From contig JAUQZD010000043.1 in assembly GCA_030587405.1 (NCBI GenBank), forward strand, positions 1-64,000: a stretch of DNA of 64,000 nt, in the 5' to 3' direction. This document shows positions 44,238-51,778 of this stretch, one piece after another. Positions within the stretch are counted from its first letter, which is position 1, and every line of letters begins with the position of its first letter. This DNA comes from Candidatus Freyrarchaeum guaymasense (GTDB taxonomy: Archaea > Asgardarchaeota > Jordarchaeia > Jordarchaeales > Freyrarchaeaceae). A program made the translations under genes and the position numbers. Under the pieces are notes generated by a model, which worked only from the letters and a program-made list of their open reading frames with translations, was not told where the DNA came from and made no database searches.

Positions 44238-45305
44238 GTGGTGGTTGGGGTGGAGAATGTTGGTGCGGTGGGTCGACTTTACCCTTCTGTGGCCGAGGTG
44301 CGTAACTCGTACTATGCTCTTTTTGGATGGCGTTGGAATCCGTTTTCTAGTGTTCGGCTGAGTGACCCTGAGCTTTTCGTGGCGCCTTACGATGTTGTGC
44401 TGGAGATCGATGACTACATTAAGGCTAGGGAGCGGCATATTTTGATAACTAGCAAGTCTCCTGGAATGGGTAAGACTACTCTTTTGGAGTTGATTTATGG
44501 TGACCTTCTGGAGCTTTCTAGGCGAGGTGACCCTGAGTACATGTTTTTCCCTGTTATGGTGAGTCAGAGTAAGCTTTACGTTAGGCAGATGGCTGAGGTT
44601 TTGGCTAGGAAGCTGAGGGTTCCTTACCCGCGTTCAGCCAATGCGGAGGACATTTACACCTTGATAAAGTATGATATTATGCTTCGTTACCTTTTGAGCA
44701 GGCATTTGACTTTGATTTTCATAGATGACTTTGGGGAGAATGATGTTGAGGTTTTCATTAAGGTTAAGGAAGTTGGGGATTTGACGTTGAAGGATGCTAA
44801 AAGGTTTGTTTTGGAGGAAGAGGACGAGTTTAAACGTTTCCTTAAGCTTAAAGGCTTGAAGCTTAGCGGCGAGGAACTGGCTAAGGTGAGGCGGATTGCT
44901 GAGGAGGGTGACGAAGACCAGATGATTTGCATGCTTATTTTGACCGGCACTAAGACTCATGTTATTGGCCTGAGGGAGGGGGTCCCTCACTTGTATGACA
45001 GGTGCTGGGAGGTGGAGCTTGAACCGCTGAGCGATGAGGGTGTTCGGGAGTTCATTGGTAGGCGGCTTTATTGGGCAAGTGGCAGGCTTAAGGAGTTCGA
45101 CGAGTCTAATTTTGAAATTTACCCTTTCAAGGATGATGCTGTGCCTCTCCTGAGACGCAAGTCTAAGGGTGTTGGGCGAAGCCTCCGATTACTTTGTAAT
45201 CAAGCGGTCTTCGTGGCTGCAAACCGTTTCAAGGATGGTGGAAGCCCGGAGATTGGGCGGGGTATTGTGGAGGTACTTCCGGATATTGAGGACGTTTCGG
45301 AGTAA
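44238..45305 (+). CDS. AAA/STAND-like ATPase of the origin cassette
   Basis: A 355-residue P-loop ATPase. The N-terminal FGWRWNPF..V motif resembles the entry of ExeA/TniB/Orc-like ATPases, followed by Walker A SKSPGMGKTTL near residue 73 and a Walker B-like LIFIDDFGEND near 155. The acidic insert (VLEEEDEFKRFLKLKG) and sensor ILTGTKTH follow, then a C-terminal helical region. It is not a ParA (no deviant Walker A). Likely an ATP-driven DNA-remodelling partner for the RHH-like protein encoded next. The start is GTG 44238. Confidence 0.75.
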   Translation: MVVGVENVGAVGRLYPSVAEVRNSYYALFGWRWNPFSSVRLSDPELFVAPYDVVLEIDDYIKARERHILITSKSPGMGKTTLLELIYGDLLELSRRGDPEYMFFPVMVSQSKLYVRQMAEVLARKLRVPYPRSANAEDIYTLIKYDIMLRYLLSRHLTLIFIDDFGENDVEVFIKVKEVGDLTLKDAKRFVLEEEDEFKRFLKLKGLKLSGEELAKVRRIAEEGDEDQMICMLILTGTKTHVIGLREGVPHLYDRCWEVELEPLSDEGVREFIGRRLYWASGRLKEFDESNFEIYPFKDDAVPLLRRKSKGVGRSLRLLCNQAVFVAANRFKDGGSPEIGRGIVEVLPDIEDVSE

Positions 45306-45308
45306 TTT

Positions 45309-45333
45309 GAAATCGACATCTGATATCGAAATC
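45309..45333. repeat. GATATC-like half-site array 3
   Basis: GAAATC, GACATC, GATATC and GAAATC start at 45309, 45315, 45322 and 45328, with 6/7/6 spacing and again a 13-bp period. It lies between the ATPase stop and the next gene. Confidence 0.65.
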
Positions 45334-45335
45334 TT

Positions 45336-45818
45336 GTGTTAAATGCTGGTGAGAAGATGACGCGGCTGGTTAACATAGCGAAGAAGGTTAGGGAGCAAGA
45401 GCGTTCTAAGAATGATTTCTCCTCTCCTACTTCCTCCCTCTCTTCCTCTGAAGGCTTCAGAGTTGCGGCTGCCCCCTCTCTAAGCCATGAGGCCTCCTCT
45501 CTTCCCTTAGATTCCTCTCAGGATGCGGGTTTTACTCCTATTCAAACTCCGGTTCGCATCGTGGAAAAGATTGTTTATGTTAGAAAGGATCCGAAGACGC
45601 GGCTGGATCAGAACTTTAATGTTCGAATGCCTGGCAGCTTTCTCCTGCTTTTGAAGAGGCGATTTGGTGAGAGAGGTGCTACTGTTTTCTGTAGGCTTGC
45701 AATTTTAGAGAAAATGAGGGGTGTTTTTGATGAATCCGAGTTGAAGGACATCGGTTTCTTTCAGCTTTTAGAGGAGCAGTATGCGTTGTTCGAGAAGGCT
45801 AAGAGTAGGAGAGGTTGA
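45336..45818 (+). CDS. Ribbon-helix-helix-like DNA-binding protein
   Basis: Up to 160 residues (ATG 45357 is the alternative start to TTG 45336). Residues 25-75 are Ser/Pro-rich and probably disordered. The C-terminal part, around FNVRMPGSFLLLLKRRF and GATVFCRLAILEKMRG, fits a beta-strand plus two helices as in ribbon-helix-helix proteins. A disordered tail plus RHH next to an ATPase recalls partition proteins such as SegB. Natural candidate to bind the 13-bp half-site arrays, by inference. Confidence 0.6.
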   Translation: MLNAGEKMTRLVNIAKKVREQERSKNDFSSPTSSLSSSEGFRVAAAPSLSHEASSLPLDSSQDAGFTPIQTPVRIVEKIVYVRKDPKTRLDQNFNVRMPGSFLLLLKRRFGERGATVFCRLAILEKMRGVFDESELKDIGFFQLLEEQYALFEKAKSRRG

Positions 45819-46327
45819 TGTTGAGGCGTCCGGAAGCCGAGTTGGACAGCATTAAAAGTGCATTGCAAAGCGTTTTTAGTGACCCTGTGGTGTCGCGGCT
45901 GCTTGCATCATCTAACCTGACCAAGATTCAGTTTGAAACGTTAATGATACATTTCTTGCTTGACGAGAATTTTGGTAGGCAGGTACGCTACTCTCTTAAG
46001 GGGCTTATGAGGTCTTCCAGGTTTCCTAGAGGTGGGCGGAAACCGAAGTTTTCTCGGGGTGTCAGTAAGGGAGCTTTTAGACGTGTGCTGGGTCAGGCTT
46101 GCAGGAACGTTATCAAGTCGATTTACACGCTTGTTCTTTTAGGCTATGTGGGCCTTCTCGATACGCCGAACCTGTTTCCATACCTTGAACTTTCGAACAT
46201 AGTTTCCAGTTACCGTGAGCAGTTGGAGCGTGGAGACTTGCCTTTACACTTGAGGAAGTTGGAGGAAAGTTTGGTTAAAATGATTGAGCAGTACGCGGAG
46301 CCTTTCAGACTGGTGAGCGCCATCTAG
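45815..46327 (+). CDS. Helical protein closing the origin cassette
   Basis: A 170-residue protein, predicted all-helical and basic in the middle (FPRGGRKPKFSRGVSKGAFR). It overlaps the RHH-like gene by four bases (ATGA), so the two are translationally coupled, and its end overlaps convergent hypF by four bases. No family is recognised. The basic loop suggests nucleic-acid contact. Confidence 0.6.
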   Translation: MMLRRPEAELDSIKSALQSVFSDPVVSRLLASSNLTKIQFETLMIHFLLDENFGRQVRYSLKGLMRSSRFPRGGRKPKFSRGVSKGAFRRVLGQACRNVIKSIYTLVLLGYVGLLDTPNLFPYLELSNIVSSYREQLERGDLPLHLRKLEESLVKMIEQYAEPFRLVSAI

Positions 46328-48672
46328 CTTTCCATTGTTTTGCATGCTGCTACTATGGCTTGCCCTATGCTTACTCCTGCGTCTCCTGGTGGTATTTCTG
46401 AGTGTTGAAGGAAAACTAGGTTGTTTTCCTCGACGTAACGTTTAATTGTTTTCGTTATGGCTTCATTGTATGCTACGCCTCCCGTGAACCCTACGTACTT
46501 CACCCCTCTTTCTTGAGCTGCTTCTACGGCCATTTGCGCTAGTCCTAACGCTACTGCATGCTGGGCTGACGCAGCTAAGTCTTCAACCTTATGGCTTCCT
46601 TTAGCGTTCAGGACTTCTAATAGTATCTGTGTAGTATCTAAAACCTGTCTTCCATTCATTACGTATACTTCGGGTTTTATCTTGAGGGCTGGCTTCCCTC
46701 TTGTGGCTGCTGCCTCCAGTCTCATCGCTGGCTCTCCCTGATACGTTTTTTCCATGCATATCTTTAGGAGGGCTGCTACGGCGTCTAAAACCCGTCCAGT
46801 ACTTGTCGTCAGGGGTGCTCTTCCACTCCTGAGCGTTTTTAAGATTAGTTCTACCTCTGTTTCCCCATACTTAAACCCTTCGATGTACTCTGACGTCAAC
46901 ATGTTTCTTAACTCATCTTCTGAGAGTGCTCGACTGAGAATTGCCGCCATCATCCTAGCCGGGTACTTGACTGCTAGGTCTCCTCCTGGCATGAGCTGTG
47001 GCGCTAAGTGTCCAAGTCTTTCAATTGAATTGTAGTCTACCAGCAAAACTTCTCCCCCCCAAACTGTTCCATCGGTACCATAGCCTACACCATCGCTTGC
47101 GATACATATTATCTGTTCGTGCACTTTGTTTTCAGCCATTAGGGCTGCTGCATGGGCGTGGTGATGCTGAACTTTTATGACGCGAACCCTCCATTTTTCA
47201 CCGTATTCTTCCGCTATCCTCGTGGTTATGAACTGAGGGTGAAGGTCGCATGCTACGGCTTCCGGCTTCACATTAAATATTTTCAATAGATGATTGATGG
47301 TGTTTTCATGGAACTCTACTACGTCGAGGTCTCCTGAAATGTCCCCTATGTGTTGGCTGGCGAAGCACCTGTTCCCTTTCATGACTGTTACTGTTACCGA
47401 TAGCTCCGGACCTACCGCTAGAATTCCTTTCCCCTTGTATGGGATCTCCGTATCTATGGGTTCTGGGACATATCCTCTTGACCTGCGTATTATCTTGGTT
47501 TTTCCGTCGACGAATCTTACTACGGAGTCGTCGCACCTTTGATATATTACTCGGTTGTGGATTAAGAGGTAGTCTGCCAGCCGGGTTAAATGTGAGAAAA
47601 TTTCTTTGTTGCTTGCAGCTATCGGCTTCCCTGAAACGTTTCCACTTGTCATGATGACTGCAGGGTCCGATATTTGGCGTAAAAGCAGAATGTGGATACC
47701 TGAGTATGGCAGCATTACGCCTATGTTGTGCAGCCCGGGGCTGATCCACTTTGAGAGGGGGAACTCGTCCCTTTTCTTGAGGAGAACTATGGGCCTCCTG
47801 AAAGATGTTAAAAGCTTCTCCTCCTCTTTGGTGACTTCTGCGTACTCCTTAACTTTTTCAATGTTGGGAGACATGACCGCGAAGGGCTTATACCTCCTAT
47901 CTCTTTTCCTTTGTCGTAGCCTTAAGATGCAGTCGTCATCTGTGGTGAGGGCTGCTATGTGGCTTCCGCCAATACCCTTTATCGCCACTATGAATCCTTC
48001 ATTTATCAGTTTGGCTGCTTCTGCTATTGGGTCCTTACACTCTATGATTTCCCCATTTACATTATGAATGCTCATCGTAGGGCCGCAGAGGGGGCAGCAT
48101 ATTCCCTGGGCGTGATACCTTCTATCTAACGGGTTTTCATACTCCTCTCTGCAGTAGGAGCATAGCGGGAACTCTCTCATGGTTGTTAACTCTCTATCGT
48201 ATGGCAGCGCTATTATTGATGTGTACCTTGGACCACAGTCGGCACAGCATGTGAATGGGTAATTGTAGTGCCTATCCTCAGGGTTTAAAATTTCCTCAGC
48301 GCACTTATCACATATCGCCACGTCTGGTGGTATGTAGGATCCTTCAAGGATCTTCTTTTTGCTACTTTTCCTTATGGTGAAGGATGAAAATTCTCCTTTA
48401 TACCTCTCCCACTTCACATCTATTTTCTCGAACCGTGCTAACGGCGGCTTCTCCCTCCTCAGGTCCATGAGAAATTTCTTTATGGCTTCTTCCTCGCCTT
48501 CAACTACTATTTTAACCCCTGCATCTCCTAGGTTTAGGACGTATCCTGTAAGCTTGTTTTTAACTGCTATGCGGTATACAAAAGGGCGCATTCCAACTCC
48601 TTGGACGATGCCGCCGCACAGAATCTTGCATCTTTTTTTCACGCTGAGCCCTTCCAGCCTTTCTCCGTTCAA
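46324..48672 (-). CDS. hypF: Carbamoyltransferase HypF (NiFe hydrogenase maturation)
   Basis: A 782-residue protein with the full HypF layout: an N-terminal acylphosphatase domain (VQGVGMRPFVYRIA), two CX2C...CX2C zinc fingers (CDKCAEEIL, CADCGPRYT, CSYCREEY, CPLCGP), a YrdC-like domain and a C-terminal Kae1-like carbamoyl transferase domain (VQHHHAHAAALM, GGVAYN). It makes the thiocarbamate on HypE that becomes cyanide of the NiFe site. No other hyp or hydrogenase genes are nearby, but its presence implies a NiFe hydrogenase in the genome. Confidence 0.95.
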   Translation of the reverse strand: MNGERLEGLSVKKRCKILCGGIVQGVGMRPFVYRIAVKNKLTGYVLNLGDAGVKIVVEGEEEAIKKFLMDLRREKPPLARFEKIDVKWERYKGEFSSFTIRKSSKKKILEGSYIPPDVAICDKCAEEILNPEDRHYNYPFTCCADCGPRYTSIIALPYDRELTTMREFPLCSYCREEYENPLDRRYHAQGICCPLCGPTMSIHNVNGEIIECKDPIAEAAKLINEGFIVAIKGIGGSHIAALTTDDDCILRLRQRKRDRRYKPFAVMSPNIEKVKEYAEVTKEEEKLLTSFRRPIVLLKKRDEFPLSKWISPGLHNIGVMLPYSGIHILLLRQISDPAVIMTSGNVSGKPIAASNKEIFSHLTRLADYLLIHNRVIYQRCDDSVVRFVDGKTKIIRRSRGYVPEPIDTEIPYKGKGILAVGPELSVTVTVMKGNRCFASQHIGDISGDLDVVEFHENTINHLLKIFNVKPEAVACDLHPQFITTRIAEEYGEKWRVRVIKVQHHHAHAAALMAENKVHEQIICIASDGVGYGTDGTVWGGEVLLVDYNSIERLGHLAPQLMPGGDLAVKYPARMMAAILSRALSEDELRNMLTSEYIEGFKYGETEVELILKTLRSGRAPLTTSTGRVLDAVAALLKICMEKTYQGEPAMRLEAAATRGKPALKIKPEVYVMNGRQVLDTTQILLEVLNAKGSHKVEDLAASAQHAVALGLAQMAVEAAQERGVKYVGFTGGVAYNEAITKTIKRYVEENNLVFLQHSEIPPGDAGVSIGQAIVAACKTMES

Positions 48673-48834
48673 CTTAACAGCACCTTATAGTTCTATATAT
48701 TTGCTTCTTGTTTAGAATGTAAACAGAAACCGTTAAGGAACTAGAAAAGTTAAAAAACGTTTTTTCTGATAGAAATTACTCTGAAGCATTTTCGAGCGTG
48801 GAGGGAGGTCCTCTACTTAGAGGTGGGGCTTTTA

Positions 48835-49392
48835 ATGTTTTATCTGCCTTCTCCTGAAGATCTAAGGCAGGCGAGAAAGCGTTTAGGGTTAACCCAGGAA
48901 GAGCTCGCAAGGCGGGCTGGTGTAAGCCAGTCGTTGATAGCTAGAATCGAGTCTGGCTCCGTTGACCCGCGCCTTTCAACGCTTAGGAAGATTGTTGCGG
49001 CGATGAGTGAGTATGAGAAAAAGCAGGTTACCGCTGGGGAGGTAATGTTCTCCCCGGTGATATCTATTTCCCCTGATGCCTCCGTTAAGGACGCTATTGA
49101 GCTCATGAGGAAAAACGGTATCTCCCAAATGCCAGTCATAGAGAATGGCCGCTTAATAGGTAGCATTAATGAGGGAACAATAATGAAATACCTGTCAGAA
49201 GGATGCGATGTTTTCGAAAAAAGAGTTAAGGACGTAATGGAGGATAGCTTCCCAGTGGTAAGTCCATCCACGAGCGTAGAGGTTGTACGTCATCTTATAA
49301 TGAGCGGCAATCCGGCAGTGCTAGTAGTGGATAAAGGAAAGGTTGTTGGAATAATAACTAAGATAGACTTAATATCTGCATATAAACGCTAG
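48835..49392 (+). CDS. Regulator with HTH (XRE) and paired CBS domains
   Basis: 185 residues from ATG 48835 (MFYLPSPEDLRQ), chosen because AGAGGTG lies about eight bases upstream. Residues 5-60 are a Cro/CI-type HTH (LTQEELARRAGVSQSLIARI), followed by two CBS repeats (MFSPVISISPDASVKDAI; MEDSFPVVSPSTSVEVV). Archaeal CBS-HTH proteins sense adenosine nucleotides or SAM. The target is unknown; divergent hypF is the nearest possible target. Confidence 0.9.
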   Translation: MFYLPSPEDLRQARKRLGLTQEELARRAGVSQSLIARIESGSVDPRLSTLRKIVAAMSEYEKKQVTAGEVMFSPVISISPDASVKDAIELMRKNGISQMPVIENGRLIGSINEGTIMKYLSEGCDVFEKRVKDVMEDSFPVVSPSTSVEVVRHLIMSGNPAVLVVDKGKVVGIITKIDLISAYKR

Positions 49393-49568
49393 TACTGCGG
49401 GTAAAGAGTTGCATGGAAGAGAAGGGAAAACACTAAATGCAACATTGATTTTAAGGACGCACTTCACCTCAAAAAATAAAAATACTTCTTCTAAATTAGA
49501 GAAAATATAGAGTGGACAGAGCGCCCGGGTCGCCTAGAGCTGGGGAGTGGGTAATGGTAGGGCGGTGG

Positions 49569-49586
49569 AGCCTCTAAGGCGCCGAA
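49569..49586 (+). other. tRNA-Ser intron in the anticodon 5' stem (18 nt)
   Basis: Central helix CGGT (49563-49566) with GCCG (49581-49584). Bulges GGA (49567-49569) and AAG (49585-49587). Inner stem GCC/GGC with loop TCTAA. Outer helix of three pairs. Canonical cuts join GTGG to GCTCGAG. Confidence 0.83.
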
Positions 49587-49593
49587 GCTCGAG

Positions 49594-49619
49594 ATCTTGT
49601 GGGAACATGGGGGCAAGAA
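49594..49619 (+). other. tRNA-Ser anticodon-loop intron at 37/38 (26 nt)
   Basis: Bulges AGA (49592-49594) and AAA (49618-49620). Central helix CTCG (49588-49591) with CAAG (49614-49617) has one C-A mismatch. The outer helix is the mature anticodon stem GTGGG/CCCAC. Exact ends could shift by a few bases without changing the anticodon. Confidence 0.7.
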
Positions 49620-49633
49620 ACCCACTGGCGGAG

Positions 49634-49649
49634 GCGTTTCCCGCCGCAC
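49634..49649 (+). other. tRNA-Ser variable-arm intron (16 nt, tentative)
   Basis: Central helix GCGG (49628-49631) with CCGC (49644-49647). Bulges AGG (49632-49634) and ACT (49648-49650). The inner stem is only two pairs. The spliced arm GGCGG-AGTCC-CCGCC is well formed. Confidence 0.6.
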
Positions 49650-49670
49650 TCCCCGCCGCGTGTGTTCGAA

Positions 49671-49687
49671 AAGGTCTTCCTCGGGAA
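49671..49687 (+). other. tRNA-Ser T-loop intron (17 nt)
   Basis: Outer helix GTGTG/CACAC. Central helix TTCG (49665-49668) with CGGG (49682-49685). Bulges AAA (49669-49671) and AAT (49686-49688). Inner stem AGG/CCT with loop TCTT. Canonical cuts give the T-loop TTCGAAT. Confidence 0.87.
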
Positions 49688-49885
49688 TCACACCCCGGGC
49701 GCCACATCTCCCTGCTTTCCTGTTGATTTTCCTCTCTTACTGTATTAGCATTCTTCCTACTTTCCTTGTTTTTCGTCGCGCCAGGTTCTTCCAACATGCT
49801 GAAAATGAGAAAAAGGAGTTTAAAATAATGGGAGTAAGGGTTAAGGCTGGAGAGGATAATTAGGGAATAGGTGGTTGTTGGGGGG

Positions 49886-50383
49886 CTAGCCTAGAATATA
49901 GCCTAGCTTCCTTACAAGCTCTCTTCTCTCCTTCCTTTGCTCTTCGTTTTCTATGTTTGTGACACTATTTCCGTCGACTGCTCCTAGGATTGCTCTTCCC
50001 AGAGGTGTTTCTGCGATTATCAGTTGGACTGGGTTTGCTGTGGCGACTATTACGTTGCATATTCCTGGCACGTTCTTCAGAGCGTTAAGTACATTGATTG
50101 GAAATGCTTCTTTCATAAGTATTACGTAGGCGTGGGATGCTCCTATTGCTAATGCGTTTTTCGCAGCTAGCTCCTTTAGTCTTTCATCGTTACCGTTAAC
50201 TCTTACTAGGCGTGGGGCTGCCTCGTTCATCGCAACTCCACATTTTATTCCTGGTACTGCGGCTAATAGCTCCCTGAATATGTTGTCGCAGGTGTAAACG
50301 GTGAAGTTCGCCATCCCGCAGATAAACTGGTCGTCCTTTTCCTTCTCTACATTAACGACTATTATTTTGACTTCAGAGCTCAA
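49886..50383 (-). CDS. Adenosine-specific kinase family protein
   Basis: A 165-residue protein of the DUF355/PF04008 family. The motifs AIGASHAYVILMKEAFPINVL and NVIVATANPVQLIIAET are characteristic. A member of this family was reported as an adenosine-specific kinase; I follow the family name and do not infer more. It follows the HD-domain operon on the same strand after a 123-base gap and may not be co-transcribed with it. Confidence 0.82.
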   Translation of the reverse strand: MSSEVKIIVVNVEKEKDDQFICGMANFTVYTCDNIFRELLAAVPGIKCGVAMNEAAPRLVRVNGNDERLKELAAKNALAIGASHAYVILMKEAFPINVLNALKNVPGICNVIVATANPVQLIIAETPLGRAILGAVDGNSVTNIENEEQRKERRELVRKLGYILG

Positions 50384-50506
50384 TATCTTCCCCTCTCATT
50401 AGAGTTGTAAGATGTTTTTCGCTTCTCTCCTTGAAAAATTTAATGGAGTGCCGATTGGTTTAAACCCCATGAATTTGCTCAGTAACCGTTTTGCGCATCT
50501 GCGCTC

Positions 50507-51778
50507 TTAGTAAGATATTTTGGAGGAGAACGGCTCTCCAAGTATTTTCTTTGAGGCTTCCGCCACTATCTCTCTATTTTTCACGTTTGTATACACTCTG
50601 ATTATGTTTAGGAACCCCCTCATGACTGAGAGAATGTTGGAGACGTCCCCAAGACGTAGGATTTTCTTGCTTCCATTTTTTTGCCTTTGAAAAATAGGTA
50701 TTTCCATCGGTTCGTCTTTCATTGCGTGGTGGTAGGGAACCGACGGTAAGGTTGGCACATCTATGTACACTTCCCCCACATCGACGCTTGCCTCTCCAGC
50801 GATCTCTTCTTCAAGTTGCCTTCTAACACTATCCTTGGTGAGGATCGTCGGGAAAACTCCGTCCTTGGTGAAGGACGCTTTTTCATAAGCTACTTTTAAA
50901 AGGTCGCGTCTCCGCAGTCTTTCAATGTATTCCCTAGATTTCTCGCATTGAAGTAGTAGGGTCCACATGGTGTAGTCGTCTTGCTTCAGATATTCTTCAG
51001 CACTTAATTTCAATATGTCCACTTCTTTATGTGCTTCTTCAAGGGCTTTTTCTAAGAGAATCTGGGCTGCTCTCGAAGCTTTATGGAAATATATGCTTCT
51101 GAAGAGTTCAAGCCTAGCTATAAGGAACGCTTCAAGGGTCGGGAGAGCGGCTAAATCCACAGCCAAGCTCCCCTCGTACAAGTCGATAGTGTAAATTAGT
51201 CGGAAGACGTCTATAGACGCGAACTCTCCGCCTGTATGGTAAGAATCCCTTAAGATGTAGTCTAACTTATCGCAGTCAACAGTACTCGAAATTATTTGAC
51301 TCCAAAATTCTCTCTTCCTGTTATCGAGTTTACCTACAGCTAAAAGCGCCGTGTCCTTAACGTTTAACCCTATCTCGTTTAAAACATCTTTCAGGCTGCT
51401 CTCGGTGATCACTTTCACCGTCATGTCTTCATGCGTTTTTCCTAGGTGCCTTATTAGGAGGGCTTCAAAGACGTGACTAAATGGGCCATGTCCCACATCA
51501 TGGAGTAACGCGGCAATCCTTATCTGCCGTAACCCTTCCTCCTCCAAAACTCCCTTCTCAATAAGGGTACTAGCTAATAACCCTGCAAGATGCATAACCC
51601 CGAGTGAGTGCTCAAATCTAGTATGTACTCCAGCAGGGTAAACGAACTCGCTACCTGCAAGCTGCCTAATCCTACGCAGCCTCTGCACGGCTTCAGTGTC
51701 TATTATCTTTTTTTCCTCTGGACTGCATTGAATGTACCCGTAGATTGGATCCTTTATCAGAATCCTCTTTTCTTGCAC
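50507..51778 (-). CDS. HD-domain phosphohydrolase (SAMHD1/dGTPase-like)
   Basis: A 423-residue HD protein of the COG1078 type. The HD signature is complete: RFEHSLGVMHLAG, ALLHDVGHGPFSHVFE and DCDKLDYILRDSYHTG. Relatives are dNTP triphosphohydrolases. It is last in a three-gene operon in which each gene overlaps the next: it shares one base with the HD gene upstream. The C-terminal ~150 residues lack obvious motifs. Pairing with a second, longer HD protein suggests a hetero-oligomer or complementary substrates. Confidence 0.85.
   Translation of the reverse strand: MQEKRILIKDPIYGYIQCSPEEKKIIDTEAVQRLRRIRQLAGSEFVYPAGVHTRFEHSLGVMHLAGLLASTLIEKGVLEEEGLRQIRIAALLHDVGHGPFSHVFEALLIRHLGKTHEDMTVKVITESSLKDVLNEIGLNVKDTALLAVGKLDNRKREFWSQIISSTVDCDKLDYILRDSYHTGGEFASIDVFRLIYTIDLYEGSLAVDLAALPTLEAFLIARLELFRSIYFHKASRAAQILLEKALEEAHKEVDILKLSAEEYLKQDDYTMWTLLLQCEKSREYIERLRRRDLLKVAYEKASFTKDGVFPTILTKDSVRRQLEEEIAGEASVDVGEVYIDVPTLPSVPYHHAMKDEPMEIPIFQRQKNGSKKILRLGDVSNILSVMRGFLNIIRVYTNVKNREIVAEASKKILGEPFSSKISY

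Larger units (their letters stand above)
49523..49704 (+). tRNA. tRNA-Ser(CGA) with at least four introns
   Basis: Acceptor GCCCGGG (49523-49529) pairs with CCCGGGC (49694-49700); discriminator G and an encoded CCA follow. Removing 49569-49586, 49594-49619, 49634-49649 and 49671-49687 gives the anticodon arm GTGGG-CTCGAGA-CCCAC (anticodon CGA), variable arm GGCGG-AGTCC-CCGCC and T-arm GTGTG-TTCGAAT-CACAC, a correct type II serine tRNA. The D-loop still has about 14 surplus bases (49542-49558, G-rich), so a fifth intron is likely. Mature length would be near 88 nt. Confidence 0.88.

Noticed and set aside
47306..48067. Long frames antisense to and within hypF
   Set aside because: HypF is complete and well supported; these are shadows of its codon bias.
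49567..49583. Apparent anticodon arm with loop CTCTAAG (anticodon CTA, amber suppressor or pyrrolysine type)
   Set aside because: Its stem has an A-G mismatch and it lies in a perfect BHB intron; splicing gives a fully paired arm with anticodon CGA.
49597..49863. Frames crossing the tRNA-Ser gene
   Set aside because: They cover the tRNA and its introns and have no protein-family features.
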